From the NCBI RefSeq assembly GCF_026210795.1, contig NC_089458.1:1752001-1816000 (forward strand): DNA of 64,000 nucleotides, read 5' to 3'. The notes under the pieces are model-generated. The model was not told where the DNA came from, did not search any database, and worked only from the letters and a program-made list of their open reading frames with translations. The position numbers and the translations under genes were made by a program. How positions within the stretch are numbered: the first letter of the stretch is position 1; the number at the start of each line of letters is the position of its first letter. This stretch comes from Rhizophagus irregularis (Eukaryota; Glomeromycota; Glomeromycetes; Glomerales; Glomeraceae). Below, piece after piece: positions 11,936 to 23,473 of this stretch.

Positions 11936-13195
11936 TGGGATTTCTAAAAATTTTTTGAGACATCACATTACACTTCTACTATAGCCTGCCTCTTAAAATA
12001 ATAGCTAGTCCTGCTCAATATAAATGTAACTTCTATTGATTAATTTGTAATACTGAAAAAAAAATAAATAAAAGGCATGTACCATTTATTTATTTATTTA
12101 TTTATTTTATGTAAATCAGGTGATCATTATTTAAAATTAAAAAACTAAAAAAGTACAATTTCTGAATGATACCATCTAGCTAATGCCAGACCCATCAAGT
12201 GGTTTCAAGAAAGACCTTAACCAGAGCGTAACAGAACCAGCCAAGATGAAACGAAATAAAATAAAAAAAATAAAAAAAAACATACTGGGAAAAAGGAAAA
12301 TGACCAAATAGGAAAAATAAAAAGGGGAAGGAAAAAAATCTAAAGCTAAAAAAAAACCTAACGAACTACACACTACACATTTTACAATTCAACTATACAC
12401 TCCTTATAAGTCTTCCTATTACACTACTAAACTATGGGTTCCTACATAACAAATAAAAAAGAAGGGTATTAGAACATTGTACTTTAATGATAAGGGACAC
12501 CTTCTTTTTATTCGAAGGATTTTGCTTGAAATCTAAGAGAGGAGATTCAGGATTAGTTTCAACAAAGACCATGTGTCATTGTTTATTTTAGTGGCATTTT
12601 TGGATTTATCGTGGGATTTATTTGAAGAGGTAGAACCTTTAGGGAGTGCCAGAAATCAGCTGATTTGAAGGGGGTGGGGGAGTCAAGCTTTAGATCAGGT
12701 CTATATATATCACGTGACAAAAGGAAGGTGTGATTTGGTCATCTTTCAGGTCTGTTGAATTTTCAGCACTTGATGGAGATCCTTTTGAGACTCGAAGAAG
12801 AAAATCAGATATTTGTCACCTTTATTAATTATCAAAGTAAGTGATTTAATCTTTAAAGTTTTAGCCATAAATCTTCAAAGCTTTGCCCTTTGTAATAATT
12901 TTAAATTCTTGAGCGTGAGCGTCTGCTGGAATATGTAATTTAGCCTGAAAGCGTTTACGTTCCTTACGGTCTTTAAGCTTCCAGTATCCTGGGTACCATC
13001 ACACATACACATCACTTAATTTTTGCTACCAGATTTTCATAACAAAATCAGTGTCGATGATGGGATGAAGTATCATTTTTGTCTATACTGATTGATACTT
13101 ATGTTGAGGCTTGAAAGAAATTTCAAGTACCTTGCCCCAGGTAGATAGTTTATTCAGGATGTCATCATGAGTTCAGGCCGATGGTAAATCATATA

Positions 13196-15682
13196 CAGTC
13201 TGACCTTGATATAACGAACCCATGATATAACGAACTCTTGACTTACCGAACATTTTTTCAAGAACCAGGTTCATAATATTTAAAAAAATTTTGATATACC
13301 GAACATCATATAAAATTTTATATAATGTATACCGAATTTTATTGAGTAACCGTTTATAATAAAACATAATAAAAAAAATTTCGATTTACCGAACTGATCA
13401 CGTGATTAATAAAATCGGTGTTACAAAATCGCAAAATCGGCACGTCAGTAGATTATAATTAAACAATTTGATCAATTGTTCGGATTTTTTTTTTACCGCG
13501 CTATGAAGCAAAAAAGAAAAAATGTAAATAATGAAGCAACGTTAAAAAAAAGAAAAGTTCTAACCTTTGGAGAAAAGAAAGAATTATGTTTGCTTCATCA
13601 AGAAAATCCATCATTATCACAGGAAGAAATAGGGAAAAAATTCAGTGTAAAAAAAAATACAGTTTGTGACATTCTAAAAAATAAAGACAAATGGTTAAAT
13701 ATGGAACTTAATAGTTTTAACACAGCTAAATAAAAAGAAAAATCACCAAAATTTCCTGAACTAGAAGAAGCTTTGGCAATTTGGATCTCAAATGCTATAT
13801 CGGCTAATAAAACTATAACGGGAGAAATTATTACAACCAAAGCTGCTGATTTTGCGAAATTAATGAATATTGAAGGTTTTATTAGGTCAGCAGGATGGTT
13901 GAATAATTTTAAAAAAAGGCACAATATTAAGCAATATAATAAACATGGTGAGGCTCAAAGTGGACCAAGTGAAGAAGAATTATCCAAAGAAAGAGAAAAG
14001 TTACAGGAATTAATTAGTAACTTTGATCTTGCAAGACGTGTTTAACTGTGATGAAACTGGTAAAATTTTTATATAACTTAAATTTTAAAGAATAATTATG
14101 ATAAATATAATTTTAAATTATAAAAATATTTTATTTAATTAGGATTGTATTGGGAGTTAGAACCTTCTAAAACGTTATCTACTGGTCCTCTTTCCGGAAC
14201 AAAAAAATCAAAAAACAGAGTTACACTTTTATTAACATTTAATGCAACTGGTTCTATTAAACTTCCAGCACTTTTCATTCATAAGCATCAAACGCCAAGA
14301 GATTTAAAAGGAATTGATAAATCAAAGCTCCCTGTGGATTATTATTGGAATAAAAGTGCCTGGATGCAAACGTCTATTTGGAATAAATATTTAGAACTTT
14401 TAAATCAAAGAATGAAAAGGCGAAATAGAAAGATCCTTCTCTTGGTAGACAATGCACCAGTTCATTCTGTTAGTAATCTGGAGTTATTGACAAATATTAC
14501 AATCCATTATTTGCCTCCCAATACTACAGCGCATCTGCAACCTGCTGACGCCGGCATTATTAATTCATTCAAGGTTTGTATATTATTTATTATAAATTAG
14601 ATTATAAAATTAATAGCACATATTCTAATAATTTATTAATCTTAGGCACAATATCGTAAAAGACTCATAAAAGATAGAATTGAGGCTTATGATAATGAAA
14701 TGGAGTTAAATATACCAGTTCCTAAATTGAAGATAAGTGACTCTATTTCACTTTGTGCAAAAGCTTGGGAAGCTGTAACAAGTGAAACTATTCGTAATTG
14801 TTGGTCAAAAACTGGAATTTTGCCGATTTCGCCTTCACCTTCACCTTCACCTTCACCTTCACCTTTACCTTCACCTTCTGATGAAGAACAAAATGATGAT
14901 GGCCTGAATGAAATAGAAGAGATCCAAAAATTATTGGATCAATATAGTAATTTTATTTCTGGTGGATTAATGAGTGCCAGGGAATTTATCTTAATTGATG
15001 ATGATAATAATTATGGGGGAGAAGAAATTACAGATGAAGAAATTGTAAATATGGTAAAACCAAATGAAACAGATCTTGAAGAAGAAGAATTAATTCTACA
15101 ACCCAAAATATCCACTTCAGAAGCATTAGCATCATTGGACAAAGTATTATCTTTTCTTGATAATCCACCCGATACTTTTATTATGGAGTTCAATAACAGA
15201 AATATATTATATAATCTTAAAAAACAAATTATTCGTTTCAATAAAAATAGTAGAGTTCAATCGGTATTAGACAGTTGGTTAAATATATGATGGATCGTGC
15301 GTGACTTAATATTATAATTAATTGATAATATAATTTTTTTTGAACATTTATTAGTAATATAATATGAACATTTTACATTTTATTAGTAATATAATATGAA
15401 ACATTTACATTTTATTAGTAATATAATATGAAACATTTACATTTTATTAGTAATATAATTTTTTGGACATTTTATATCAATGTATTTTTTTTTACATAAT
15501 AAAGTTCAACAATCTTTATACCGTGAATATTATATGAAAAATCACATGATTTTTGATATACCGAACTTTTTATTGTTTACCTATAGAGTTCGGTATATAA
15601 AAAAAATTTGATTTACCGAACACCTTCCATATACCGAACTTTTATCCCTGAACCGGAAGTTCGGTATATCGAAGTTTGACTG
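13196..15682 (+). mobile_element. pogo/Tigger-type transposon, 2487 bp, TA TSD
   Basis: Ends read CAGTCTGACCTTGATATAAC at 13196 and, inverted, CAGTCAAACTTCGATATACC at 15682, with TA at 13194-13195 and 15683-15684. Excision joins the two halves of the minus-strand ORF1 gene in frame, confirming the boundaries. Both ends carry several copies of a subterminal motif close to GATATACCGAAC or GATTTACCGAAC, likely transposase-binding sites. The interior holds one transposase gene. Confidence 0.95.
13503..15290 (+). pseudogene. pogo/Tigger transposase with CENP-B-type DNA-binding domain
   Basis: ATG 13503 starts MKQKRKNVNNEATLKKRKVL. A psq/CENP-B-like helix-turn-helix follows (FGEKKELCLLHQENPSLSQE), then a second CENP-B HTH (LNNFKKRHNIKQY near 13900) and the DDE_1 core. 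The core shows FNCDETG before intron 1, LLLVDNAPVH at about 14440, and DAGIINSFK at about 14550, giving a D/D/D triad. Two introns are clear: 14060-14142 and 14574-14645. An acidic C-terminal tail contains a Ser-Pro run encoded by CCTTCA repeats (about 14830-14875). Damage is light: a TAA at about 13731 and a one-base frameshift just before FNCDETG (about 14030), so the copy is recent but probably inactive as read. Confidence 0.9.
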
Positions 15683-16586
15683 TATTATAATAGTGCGCAC
15701 TTGACCTTCTTGTGCAGTATGTACATAATTATTATTGAGTGTTAATCTCGTAACCTTACTCTTATTATTATTATTTTTTTCTTCCGATTGTATTATGACA
15801 TTTGGAGTGCTTTGTATAGATCTAAGATTACCTTCCTGATTTGACTAAGATACGGCAATATTTAGATCAGCAGATTCATCTATGTTCATGGATTCATCAA
15901 TCACTGGATTGGCATATATCTCTGTCGACACATGCTATTTGATTGGTCCTTTTGTTTTACTTTCTTTTCTTGCTGCTGCTGCAAGCATAGGAAGAGATTT
16001 TTAATACCGTGAACTCAAAGAGTCTAACTGCTGACGAGCTTTCAAATGGGCTTCTGATATTATGCCATAAAATACTTCAGAAGTTAGAGGACCAACTGAA
16101 TATGTATCAGCGAGTGAAGTTGGTTTGACCAAGTCTCCTCCTGGAACAAGTGGCTTTATAATAACCTTCGCTGTATATTCTTCTTTAGAATGGTGTTCAA
16201 CTGCTATTAACGTGTATCTCAGTATATCTGTAAAGGCAGCTGTAAACTTGTCTACAAACTCTTGTGTAGAGATATATGAACTTTGTTTTTTGATCAAAGT
16301 CTTCTTTTTATTGTTATTACCCATATTTCCTAAATAAAATTTTTCTTTGTGGAAAGAAAGAGTTTTAAGTCTTAAAAGGCATGTACCATTGTTAATACAA
16401 CTGAAATGATGTTTATTGTCACATGTCATGTGACTATGAAGAATGTGTTATTTATATTTATCTTGGCAACTTAAAAATTTTTTTGGAAAACTCTTTCCCG
16501 AATACATTTTTTACGAAAATTTCTGCGTAATAATTTTTTTTTAAAAAATAATCCCCTTTATTAAATTTTATTACATAAATATAAAA

Positions 16587-19174
16587 ATGTCTATGGATAA
16601 GAGCCAAACACGAAACGAAAAAGCTTTAGACTTCGTTTCCAAGTTTAACGAAATTTATTTTCAAACTTTTACATACAACTTAAGTTCTTTTGTTACAGAC
16701 GGTTTTCTCAAGGACTTATTTGAAAAAAACCCCTCAGTACCTAAGGATAAAGCCCGGATACTGATAGAGCGGTTTGGTGAAACAGCCAACATTGCGAACT
16801 TCACTTCACAAGCTCAAGCTACGAATATATAATCCACCACTTTTTCGCTAATATTTTCTATAGCGCTATATGCTGCGTTCAAGTCTTGGGATAATTTTTC
16901 TACCCAATTCTATTGCAATTTTGGCGATACGGGTGATGATGATGACGACGATGACAATGGATCTCAGAATACTGATGATTATCTGATGGATGAGTCATAT
17001 CCGCTTGAGCCCGATGTAGATAAACTTTTACGCTGTAAATGGTCGAATATCAAGCATGAAAAGATGATAAAATTCAACCACCAAATGTAATTGCCAAATA
17101 TTAAGAACGAACAAATTAATTATGAATTGGCGTGGATGGATAAATAATTAACCAAAAAGGATAAACATTTAGGAAGAGTAATGATCTACATGATGTAATA
17201 TTTGTTAAATGATTGACAAAGAACCAATAGGATAAATAGAGTCGATCAATTGCGGCTTAGCAATCTTTAACAATAAGAACAATAAGAAAGAATAATTATA
17301 AGCCACAAAAGATAGATTATAAGCAAAACACATAAAGTGAATTAAAAGAACATATAAAATAATGTCAGAAAGATTAAAGAACACAAAATAATATAAAAGA
17401 TAATATAAAAAGATAGTATAAAGATGGAACGTAAAAGATAATATATTAAAAAGAACATATATAAAAAGATAGCGTATTTAAAATATAGATAGTATATTAG
17501 AAAGATAGTTCAAAGATAATATGTAAAAAGAACATAAAAGATAGTATATAGATAGAATAGAAAGTAGCGTAAAATTTGTATAAATAGAGAACGGAATTCA
17601 AAGTAATTCCATAGTTCTCATCCACAGAACTCAATAAAAATATAAGTTTTATTTTTTAATTATTTGTTAGTAAAGTTTAATGTTAATTAAAGGTAATAGG
17701 TTCGCCCTAAACTTTAATTAATGTTTGCTTAATTAATTTTAATTGAATAAATGGAAATTTTAAGATGAATTAAATATACACTTTTGGAAAGTAATAATTC
17801 GTAGCGAGAGCTATCGAAGTTTGAAATTAAAGGTAAAAGTGGATATAATTTGGGGAAAATTTAGAGAAGTTAAATTTTATTTTATATCGTTCGACGTTTT
17901 ATATTACTAACGCTATTTATGTCGTGAACCAAGAATGTTGTCGTATATTGTTGTTATATGTTGTTCGTTGATTATGTTATTGTTAATTATGTTGTTGATA
18001 ATTTGTTCGTTTGTTCAATTGATCGTTCGTTCGTTTATTCGTTCGTTCGACCATGAGAATGCCCGTTCGATGTGGCAACTCTGTAAATTGATGACAGAGG
18101 GAATTGGGGGATCTCAACGCCAAGGATTTCAAATGCCACCAAATCCAGTACCTATTAAGCTTCCATCAATGCCTGATATAGTAATGCCCCCTGTTGATCA
18201 AACTGTAATATCTGAAAATTCCTGGAAGAAAGATAAACAAAAGGCGCGTATTACAGATGATAAACAAGTCGCGAACCAATCAACAAAGGCAAAACCTGAT
18301 GTGAAAACATCAGCCAAAAATTCCCAAAAGGGAAAGAAATCATCTGAACTGGAGGCTACGCAGATACTGACAGGATACGAAGCTGTCAGAGATGAGCAGG
18401 AGCGAATCCGAGACATAATAGTTTATGATATCCCGTATACCTGGAACCTGCAGAAAATAATAGCAGAGTTAAAATTTTGGGGAACGCTATTAAATGTTCC
18501 GTTAAACGGCAACATAAGTATCAGACTCTCTGAGTCAAAATAGCACTTTTCTCATTTGCCCTTCCCCAGTTTAACAAATATTGGACGACAAACCTGGGAG
18601 GTATACCCGTTAGATGGTTCCCTGCAAGTTGGACTTTGCGAGAAAGAAAGTAACGTGAAAAGTTCCAAGCCGTTATTCATGACATTCCAGAGGATATGAT
18701 GATGGCTACCTTGTGGATGGACCGTAAACCATGTGAATTTTAATGAAGTGCGGTGCTAGCTCATTTAAAATAATTCAAACAAGTAAAGGAAGGAGGAAAC
18801 TTGTGGCCTATTTCGAGAATTGGGAGACCACACTAAGGGCCTTAGATACGCCACAGTTTTTCGTACCTGACGGTAAGGAGTTGAAATGGTGTCGACACTC
18901 CATTCCTACCTTGAAGAAAGCACAAAATAAACCGAAGGCTAAAAATACACCGAATCCAAAAAAATCAGGTAAGTCTGATAAGAATTTGGAAAGTAATCAG
19001 CCTAAGAAGAAGGATAAACCTACATCCTCGAAGAAAGTTCCAAAAAATAATAACCAGGAGGAGAAAAACCCGAAGAATCAGAAGAAGGCAAAGAATACCT
19101 CGAAGATTAAGGGTGGTAATAAAGATAACAAGGTTTTAGCAGAAATTTTAACTTTATTACAGAGACTAGTTTAG
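16587..19174 (+). pseudogene. ORF1-like RNA-binding protein, retroelement family 1 copy A
   Basis: The first segment starts MSMDKSQTRNEKALDFVSKF and has an amphipathic helical region. One TAA (about 16830) separates it from a further in-frame part with an Asp-rich run (GDDDDDDDNGSQ-like, about 16930). After the 1040-bp insert the frame resumes as CKLMTEGIGGSQ, passes a linker, and reaches an RRM-like region (DIIVYDIPYTWNLQKIIAEL, then WTTNLGGIPVRWFPASW). The last part, from 18743, reads FKIIQTSKGRRKLVAYFENW and ends in a Lys/Asn/Pro-rich basic tail of about 80 residues and VLAEILTLLQ. Frameshifts occur near 18540 and 18740. The role is inferred to be RNA binding in a retroelement RNP. The same gene recurs at 22757-25516 and 46860-49378. 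Confidence 0.75.
17041..18080. mobile_element. 1040-bp insert in ORF1 copy A, 8-bp direct repeats CTGTAAAT
   Basis: CTGTAAAT flanks the insert (17033-17040 and 18081-18088), and the host frame reads RCK|LMTEG across the empty site. The insert carries a repeated AAAGATAGTATA-rich block (17330-17560), a TATAAATAGAG box near 17580, and AATAAAAATATAAG near 17631 that resembles a polyadenylation signal, followed by TTCGTTCG repeats near the right end. The promoter plus poly(A) layout resembles a solo LTR, but the 8-bp duplication and the ends do not fit a standard LTR, so the class is open. Confidence 0.6.
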
Positions 19175-19567
19175 CCTATGCTTTAATTAGCGGTTTTACG
19201 AATTTCAGAATTGTATCATTATTTTTTAGGATAGAATAGGTTTATGTGTAGTGCCACAATTTCTTGGAAAGGGGACTTGTCCTCTCCACTTTTCTTTTTT
19301 ATTATTCCCAGTGTGTTTGCCTGGCCTTTTATCGGACGTGGTAGTGGTTCAGGTCTTTTTTTTTAAGAAGTTAGGATCGGGTGCCAGCTTCTCTGGTCTT
19401 CGATGGTGGGTTCTAAGTAGATCAGTAACTCTCGACAGATTGTTCATATCTTTTTGTATACCTCGCCAACTTCACATAAAATAAAATAAAATAAAATAAA
19501 ATAAAATAAATAAAAATTTTTTTGCAGTTAGATCTCACCATCTTAGACAGGTTAAAATAGGTTGAGA

Positions 19568-19794
19568 CAGGACCCCACTTACTATTAAGATATGTTACTG
19601 GTTGAAATTTTACTTTCATATAAAACCTTACCTTAGGATTTGCTTAAATTCTATTGGTTAATTAACTAAAAAGGAAAAAAATCATAACAATGTAACATAA
19701 AATTTCCTTTTATAGTAGAATCTTTAAAAAGATTTATATGTAAACCTTACCTTAGGCCACAGGGTGACCTATCTTAATAGTAGGCGGGATCCTG
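19568..19794. mobile_element. TIR repeat family R1, copy 2, 227 bp
   Basis: The left end CAGGACCCCACTTACTATTA is inverted at the right end with a few transitions. The interior matches 11366-11534 almost base for base, for example TTGGTTAATTAACTAAAAAG. No coding sequence. I could not find a clean target duplication. Confidence 0.75.
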
Positions 19795-19889
19795 TTAGGA
19801 CAAGTTTCTGTTATTAAAAATAGTAAAGTCCAGTTACATCATAAGTGTAGGATTACTACACATTAATACTAAAAAGCCCAATATCTGTT

Positions 19890-20380
19890 TGAGCTATGCT
19901 TCTTAAAGAAAAATTCCTGACTGGATACAAAATACTAGAGAATAAGTAAGAGTATCTGTAATATAATAGTCTATGATATTTCGTATATCTGAAATCTATA
20001 CAAATCCCAATTTTTGCAAGATACCTGGAATACTGTGGCCCACAATATATGATAACTAATTTTTGGCATATTGTGAAGTGAATGCATTCAAGATTATTCA
20101 AATAGGTAAAAATAAGAGGAAACTTGTAGTCTATATTATACTTTTCATCGAAATGACAAAATACTAATTAAATTTATTTTGACAGATGTAATGTATTTTG
20201 ACAGAAGTAATTAATTCATAATAAATAGTGAATTGGTCCGTTCACCAAAATACGATGTAATTAATTAGCGGAGAAGTATAGTCTATATATCTCATGAATT
20301 GGGAAGAAAGAAGAAGGATCACAAGTTCTTAAAGTCAGTCAAAGCTAAAGGTAATCAGTTAAAGAATCCCTAATTTCAGA
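19890..20380 (+). pseudogene. decayed fragment of ORF1 family 1 with a nested MITE
   Basis: Scattered in-frame blocks match the family 1 ORF1 protein: LTGYK near 19918, a degenerate VYDIPYTW counterpart near 19965, and FKIIQIGKNKRKLVVYI near 20090-20140. Many stops and deletions separate them. The block after KRKLVVYI is separated by the 143-bp element at 20137-20279 and resumes with SHELGRKKKDHK. It is the most degraded of the family 1 copies here. Confidence 0.5.
20137..20279. mobile_element. 143-bp MITE with 9-bp TSD AGTCTATAT
   Basis: AGTCTATAT lies at 20128-20136 and 20280-20288. The ends TATACTTTTC and GAGAAGTAT are inverted with one or two differences. The interior is noncoding. A 9-bp duplication is typical of MULE-mobilised elements. 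Confidence 0.75.
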
Positions 20381-20397
20381 ATTGATAAAAGGCTGAA

Positions 20398-21876
20398 ATG
20401 GATCCAATAGTTAATTTAGAATTGACTATTTCAATAATTGATGATGATGATAAGAAAACCAATTATGAGATATCATTAAGTTCAGAAAAAAAAAATCAGC
20501 AAATTTACCTCCAGTTCAATTACCAAGTACTGTTTGGCAACATTACGAAAAAGTTGATGATAATGGCATTCATGTATATACAAAATGTAAATATTGTAAT
20601 AAAAGATATAGTAAAAATTGTCATTGGAAAAGAAAACATCTAAAAATTCAACCTGGAATCACAAGCTGAAGTTAATGCTGGTTTGGAAAAATTTAAACCT
20701 ATTATTGATAAAGTACAAGCTTTTATTATAGAAGTACGCAACTCACCAAAAAAGGAACAGAAATTAATTACTTTTGCAACAAATTTAAATATCAAATATA
20801 AAAAATTAATTAAAGATGTCGAGACTAGATGGAATAGTACGTTTTTAATGTTAGAATCCTTTCTTAACAAGTTTCATTAATTTCTATTGGTAGTAAATTT
20901 GCAAAATTAGATTTAAATGATGATGAATGGAAAGAACTCCAACTTTTTTGTGATTTTTTAAAACCATTTTTTGAATTTACTGAAGAAATGTCAGGCTCTA
21001 AATATCCTACTTTTGGAACCTTACTTCTTTTATTAGATCATTTATTGGAACATATAACAATAATTAAAAAATGATACATCTATACCAAAATGGATAAAAG
21101 GAATTGCTAAAGAAATGCAAAAGAAATTTCATTGTATTTCAGTTAATCTTTACAATTCAACAGCTACTTTAGCTTTAGTATTGGATTCTCAATATAAAAC
21201 ACAAATTCTTTCTAATAGTGTAAATGTAGAAGATGCAAAGCAATTACTTATAGAAAAATTTAATAGTTATTAAAATATAGAACAAACTCTTACTGCTGAT
21301 GATGAAAATAAAATTAAATGTAGAAGATAAGAGAAAAACATCAGGAATCTTAAGCTGTATGATTAAAAAAAAAGAAAGTTTAATAATTTACAATCTCAAA
21401 ATGAAATAATGGAATATTTGGCATTCCTATAGAACCTATAGATATAGATCCATGTGAATGGTGGAAACACCACAAAGTGCAATATCTGCTTCTAGAGAAG
21501 ATAGCATATGATTATATTTATATTCCAGCTACTTCTGTTCCAAGTGAACAAGCCTTTTCAAAATCAGGTGAATTGGTTAGTAAAAAAAGAAATAGATTAG
21601 GTGATCATGCAATTGAAGCTTGCATGTGTTTAAATTCATAGATGATAATTAAGTTTAATATTTTTTTTTATTTCTATCTTTTAAATATAATAATATGTAT
21701 AAATATAGGTATATAACTAATAAAATTATGGTTTGACTTGAGTTAAGCTGTTAACTGGTTTGGTTTGACTTGAACTTTTAAGTTAATGGAGTCCAGTCTG
21801 GTTTGGCTTGACTTTTTATCAGTTCAGCTTGACTTGAGTTTTAAGTCAGACTAAATTGGACCATTAGCATCACTAG
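20398..21876 (+). pseudogene. internally deleted BED-type hAT transposase
   Basis: A BED zinc finger is visible at about 20525-20650 (TVWQHYEKVDDNG, then KCKYCNKRYSK and HWKRKHLK). It is followed at once by FKPIIDKVQAFIIEVRNSPK, with the first half of the catalytic region missing. The rest matches the hAT at 51073-52377: VETRWNSTFLMLESFL, FCDFLKPFFEFTEEMSGS, then PCEWWKHHK and VPSEQAFSKSGELVSKKRNR to 21640. Stops and frameshifts are frequent. The segment 21720-21876 repeats GACTTGA motifs like the subterminal DNA of the 50.8-kb hAT and ends with an inverted TAGTGATGCTA, a variant of that element's TAGTGTTGTTA terminus. Confidence 0.8.
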
Positions 21877-22334
21877 TTATCACCATTATCATCTTCTGAT
21901 TCATCATCTTGAAGTTGTGGGAGCATGTTGAAAATGGAATCATTTTCGGGTAAGAATTGAAGAATATCTGTATCAATTATTATGTCTTCATAGTAAGGGT
22001 TATTTTCCTTTAACCATAATAGTGCTTTGCACACTTTGCTCTTTTGTACAGTAAAATCCCTGAACACCATTGAATTGTTTGATAATTGCCACCATACAAC
22101 AAGAACATCCAGAGATGTTGGATCACATGGAAGTTGTTTCATAAAGCCCTGGATATCCTGAGAAAAATTAATCATGTGTCCTATATAGCTGTTTTGTCCA
22201 CCATGCAGCTGGTATACTGTCATCACAGTGAAACCCTGAGAAATAAGCATTTCTTCTATTTCACTAAGTCCTTTAAGTTTGTTGGGAACATAACCTGGAT
22301 GCATATTATTACCCTCAGACAACTTTTTTGGCAT
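21873..22334 (-). pseudogene. Helitron protein fragment, DUF6570-like region
   Basis: A clean 153-residue minus-strand frame reads KLSEGNNMHPGYVPNKLKGL, EIEEMLISQGFTVMTVYQL, and DPTSLDVLVVWWQLSNNS, ending in an acidic tail. Just upstream another frame gives DTCKRCYYEK, a CxxC pair that normally precedes this block. It matches the DUF6570 region found N-terminal to Rep/helicase in Helitron and related proteins, as I recall them. It probably helps DNA binding, but its role is not established. It abuts the end of the deleted hAT, and no Rep or helicase follows, so it is a fragment. Confidence 0.7.
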
Positions 22335-23473
22335 GCCCCCAGTATTTTTTCATAATAACACCGTTTACATGTATCTTTGACAAGTGTTAATAAAGGTATT
22401 TGCTCTTGATATACTTTGCAAAGATTATAACGTATATTATCATATTATAATAATAATAATTTTTTTTTTATTCAAAGAGATACCAGTAATAGGTAGAGAC
22501 AGCCTTTCAAAACCCCATATCATTTTCAAAAAAATTAGAAACTCTTTAAAACAAATCCTATATATAATATTACTGATAAAAAAAACAAAAAAATATTCAG
22601 AAAAAATCAATCACATGAATTTTTGTTTGATTAGTTATTTAGTTTTTTACTTTAAACTTACAACAGTTTTCATTTTCAACTCTTTTTCCTTTTACATTTT
22701 ACAAAAATTTCTGCAAAAATTTTTTATAAACTTTTTCACTTTTCTATAATAATAAAATGTCAGATATGGAAGACTCAAGTAGAACAACTTTTGAAGAGGA
22801 TTTTTTCAAGTTTACTTCAGAAAGCAAGGAACTATTTTTAAATAATGTTACCTTTCAGCTTGGACAATTTGTTAAGAATGGTTTCCTCAAACTTTTATTT
22901 GATAAAGCAAAGCTTCTAGTAGATATGTTTGGCAAGTATGCCAACTTGAATAACTTCACTCACTTTATTTTCTATAGCTTTTTATACTTCGTCCAGGTTG
23001 TAAAATAATTTTAGTACCTGCGCCTATAATAAGTATAGTGATATGGGTGCCGCTAATGATGAATTGTTTTCATCTACTAGTTTATCAAAACTGAAGTGTT
23101 GAACCTCTAATACTGCCTGATATAAAACTTTCTGGAAGAAAGATAAACAAAAGGCACATATTACAGATGATAAACAAGTCAAGAACCAATCAACAACGGC
23201 AAATCCTGATGTACAAACATCAGCCCAAAAATCTTGAAAGGGGAAGAAATTATCTAGACCTGGAGTTAATTACATAGTGATCAGATACAAAGAAGTTGAA
23301 GGTGAGTAAAGGCAAGTTAGAGACATTATTGTATACAATATTCCATTTATCTGGAACATTAAAAAAATCTTAGGAGAATTAATGTTATGGGGCAAACCTA
23401 TTTAGCTGGCAATATAAATACCAGACTCTTAAAGTCAAAACAGTTTTAAATTCATTCACTCTTTTCCAGTTTA

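Larger units (their letters stand above)
12640..16324 (-). pseudogene. ORF1-like RNA-binding protein of the family 2 retroelement, split by Tigger
   Basis: The ATG at 16324 starts MGNNNKKKTLIKKQ, followed by a helical region (EFVDKFTAAFTDILRYTLIA), a Val/Leu/Pro segment and a low-complexity linker to about 15690. After the Tigger insert the frame resumes at 13194 with YDLPSA, stop, THDDILNKLSTWGKVLEISF and later VYV..WYPGYWKLKDRKERK and RFQAKLHIPADAHAQEFK. The block YDLP-x-W...ILNKLS-WGKV looks like the first strand and helix of an RRM-like fold, as expected for an ORF1 or gag-like RNA chaperone. The layout matches the family 1 proteins at 16.6, 22.8 and 46.9 kb. Several stops (13179, 13060, 13020 regions) show decay. 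Confidence 0.7.
12087..16373 (-). mobile_element. ORF1-only non-LTR retroelement, family 2, with 17-bp TSD
   Basis: An identical 17-bp direct repeat, AAAAGGCATGTACCATT, lies at 12070-12086 and 16374-16390. Between the copies the minus strand begins with a short leader, holds an ORF1-like gene from 16324, and ends with a TAAATAAATAAA tail abutting the left repeat. This is the signature of target-primed reverse transcription. Subtracting the 2.49-kb Tigger insertion leaves about 1.8 kb with room only for the ORF1-like gene and a 3' leader. No endonuclease or reverse transcriptase sequence is present, so it must have been copied by another element's machinery. Confidence 0.85.
16486..19511 (+). 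mobile_element. ORF1-only non-LTR retroelement, family 1 copy A, 13-bp TSD
   Basis: The 13-bp repeat AAAAATTTTTTTG occurs at 16473-16485 and again at 19512-19524, directly after an ATAAA/AAAAT tail (about 19480-19511). The unit begins GAAAACTCTTTCCCGAATAC, has a ~100-nt leader, the ORF1-like gene, and a ~330-nt 3' leader. A 1040-bp foreign insert interrupts the gene. There is no endonuclease or reverse transcriptase. Because the duplicated site is A/T homopolymer sequence, it is weaker evidence than the 17-bp duplications of the copies at 12.1-16.4 and 46.8-50.3 kb. Confidence 0.75.

Noticed and set aside
12176-12373. 65-residue minus-strand frame rich in Phe
   Set aside because: It lies in the 3' leader of the family 2 retroelement and translates A/T-rich repeats; it has no ORF1 homology.
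15011-15241. Minus-strand frame opposite the Tigger C-terminus
   Set aside because: Shadow of the transposase reading frame.
18743-19174. Independent basic nuclear protein gene
   Set aside because: It is the C-terminal part of the ORF1-like protein, displaced by a frameshift, as comparison with 25127-25516 shows.
22384-22749. 121-residue plus-strand frame
   Set aside because: Low-complexity Ile/Phe/Lys translation of A+T-rich DNA upstream of ORF1 copy B.
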